This document shows, piece by piece, positions 63,460-64,000 of a stretch of 64,000 bases of DNA. Made by a program: the position numbers and the translations under genes. The stretch is from Portibacter marinus (GTDB lineage: Bacteria; Bacteroidota; Bacteroidia; Chitinophagales; Saprospiraceae): contig NZ_JAJNKB010000003.1 of the NCBI RefSeq assembly GCF_021533195.1, forward strand, positions 124,001-188,000, given 5' to 3'. Each line of letters begins with the position of its first letter. The first letter of the stretch is position 1. Under the pieces are notes generated by a model, which worked only from the letters and a program-made list of their open reading frames with translations, did no database searches and was not told the origin of the DNA.

Positions 63460-64000
63460 ATGTCAGTTATTAAAAAGACAACTTTACAAGCCTGCGAAAG
63501 ATATAGGAATATAATCAATATCATTTTAGTAAAGTTTTTCATTTTCTTTCTTCTCATCAGCAGCTCAGTAATAAAAGTAGATTTATCAGCCCAACAAATA
63601 CCTGATACAACCTTCGCCTTGAATTTCAGCGAAATGAGGTTTGCTAAAGAGTCTGGTCCAATTATTCATATTGACGAAACGCATAATAATTTTCATATTC
63701 TATCAATGAGGTTCGCTCCATTTGCCAAACTTGCCAGGCTAGATGGTTATCGTCCAAAGGAATTCACCACCAAGACCCAACTTGAAAATGTAGTAATACT
63801 GGTCATAGCAAATCCCATTCATGTTGATAATGTGGGCAACTGGAAGAGACCTATTCATTTCGCTTTTAGCGAAGAAGAAGTGAAAGAAATCAAAAAGTGG
63901 GTACACGAGGGTGGTCGGCTGTTATTGATTGCTGATCATATGCCCTTTTCCGGGGCTGCCCAAAATTTAGCACAAGAGTTTGGATTTGATTTCTGTGATG
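63460..64000 (+). CDS. DUF4350-like protein, N-terminal part (runs off the window)
   Basis: The frame opens with ATG 63460 and stays open to the window end (180 codons seen). It has a hydrophobic signal segment at about residues 18-33 (NIILVKFFIFFLLISSSVIK, cleaved near LSAQQ). Later parts (ENVVILVIANPIHVDNVGNW, FAFSEEEVKEIKKWVHEGGR, LLLIADHMPFSGAAQNLAQE) match what I recall of DUF4350/GATase-like secreted proteins, where HMP and FGF follow the conserved Asp-His. Function is unknown. It lies 14 bases after the AraC-type gene. Confidence 0.6.
   Translation, partial: MSVIKKTTLQACERYRNIINIILVKFFIFFLLISSSVIKVDLSAQQIPDTTFALNFSEMRFAKESGPIIHIDETHNNFHILSMRFAPFAKLARLDGYRPKEFTTKTQLENVVILVIANPIHVDNVGNWKRPIHFAFSEEEVKEIKKWVHEGGRLLLIADHMPFSGAAQNLAQEFGFDFCD

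Overview
The window comes from a free-living member of the Bacteroidota, most likely the Saprospiria or a related marine or soil lineage. The evidence is a Bat (aerotolerance) gene cluster, SprA (the type IX secretion and gliding translocon) directly downstream of ruvA, a fused MurF/alanine racemase, secreted proteins with the 3-coathanger and tail-fibre-like endings common in Saprospiraceae, absence of Shine-Dalgarno sequences, and promoters of the Bacteroidota type (TTTG at -33, TAnnTTTG at -7). These taxon and promoter statements rest on recognition, not on a database search. No mobile element, prophage, CRISPR array or rRNA is visible; one tRNA (Pro, anticodon GGG) is present.

Layout. 1-2471: end of a Bat operon (batC tail, a short BatD-like protein, batD). 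2468-8788 (minus): MFS exporter, lipoprotein alkaline phosphatase, DUF3575 outer-membrane barrel, dprA and a TMTC-like membrane glycosyltransferase with TPRs. 8974-15308: a barrel protein, a DUF1080 lipoprotein, purL, nadC. 15316-17162 (minus): a DUF4198 protein with a long His-rich segment, followed by a HupE/UreJ-type membrane protein, probably one metal-handling unit. 17372-22096 (minus): a tiny membrane ORF, pyrD, a Crp/Fnr regulator, dnaX and a lipoprotein. 22301-23938: nadE. 24006-32013 (minus): sprA and ruvA. 32315-36789: purD, murF-alr, azoreductase; then an aldo/keto reductase (minus). 38088-43013: three successive parvulin/SurA-type genes and an exonuclease III gene. 43239-48260: two tail-fibre-like surface proteins and a GH78 rhamnosidase. 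48730-50595: htpG. 50749-54013 (minus): rplM-rpsI-rpsB-tsf-pyrH. 54396-56407: cupin-like hydroxylase, pirin, tRNA-Pro. 56748-60727 (minus): a secreted two-gene unit. 61068-64000: YceI, a DUF1579-like protein, a membrane AraC-family regulator and the start of a DUF4350-like protein.

Most of the window is housekeeping: purine (purL, purD), pyrimidine (pyrD, pyrH) and NAD (nadC, nadE) synthesis, replication and recombination (dnaX, dprA, ruvA, exonuclease III), translation, and envelope biogenesis (murF-alr, sprA, periplasmic PPIases). The best leads are not new gene families but expression signals. dnaX has an in-phase A AAA AAA slippery heptamer followed by an immediate -1 stop, placed just after domain III, so it could give a gamma-like short subunit. 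The HupE-like gene lacks a normal start codon: the expected TAATG junction reads TAATC, next to an A5G5 run in the same -1 phase. Several perfect dyads (16-20 bp) sit at promoters of the alkaline phosphatase, DUF1080, aldo/keto reductase and azoreductase genes. All of these were read by eye and need computation or experiment to confirm.
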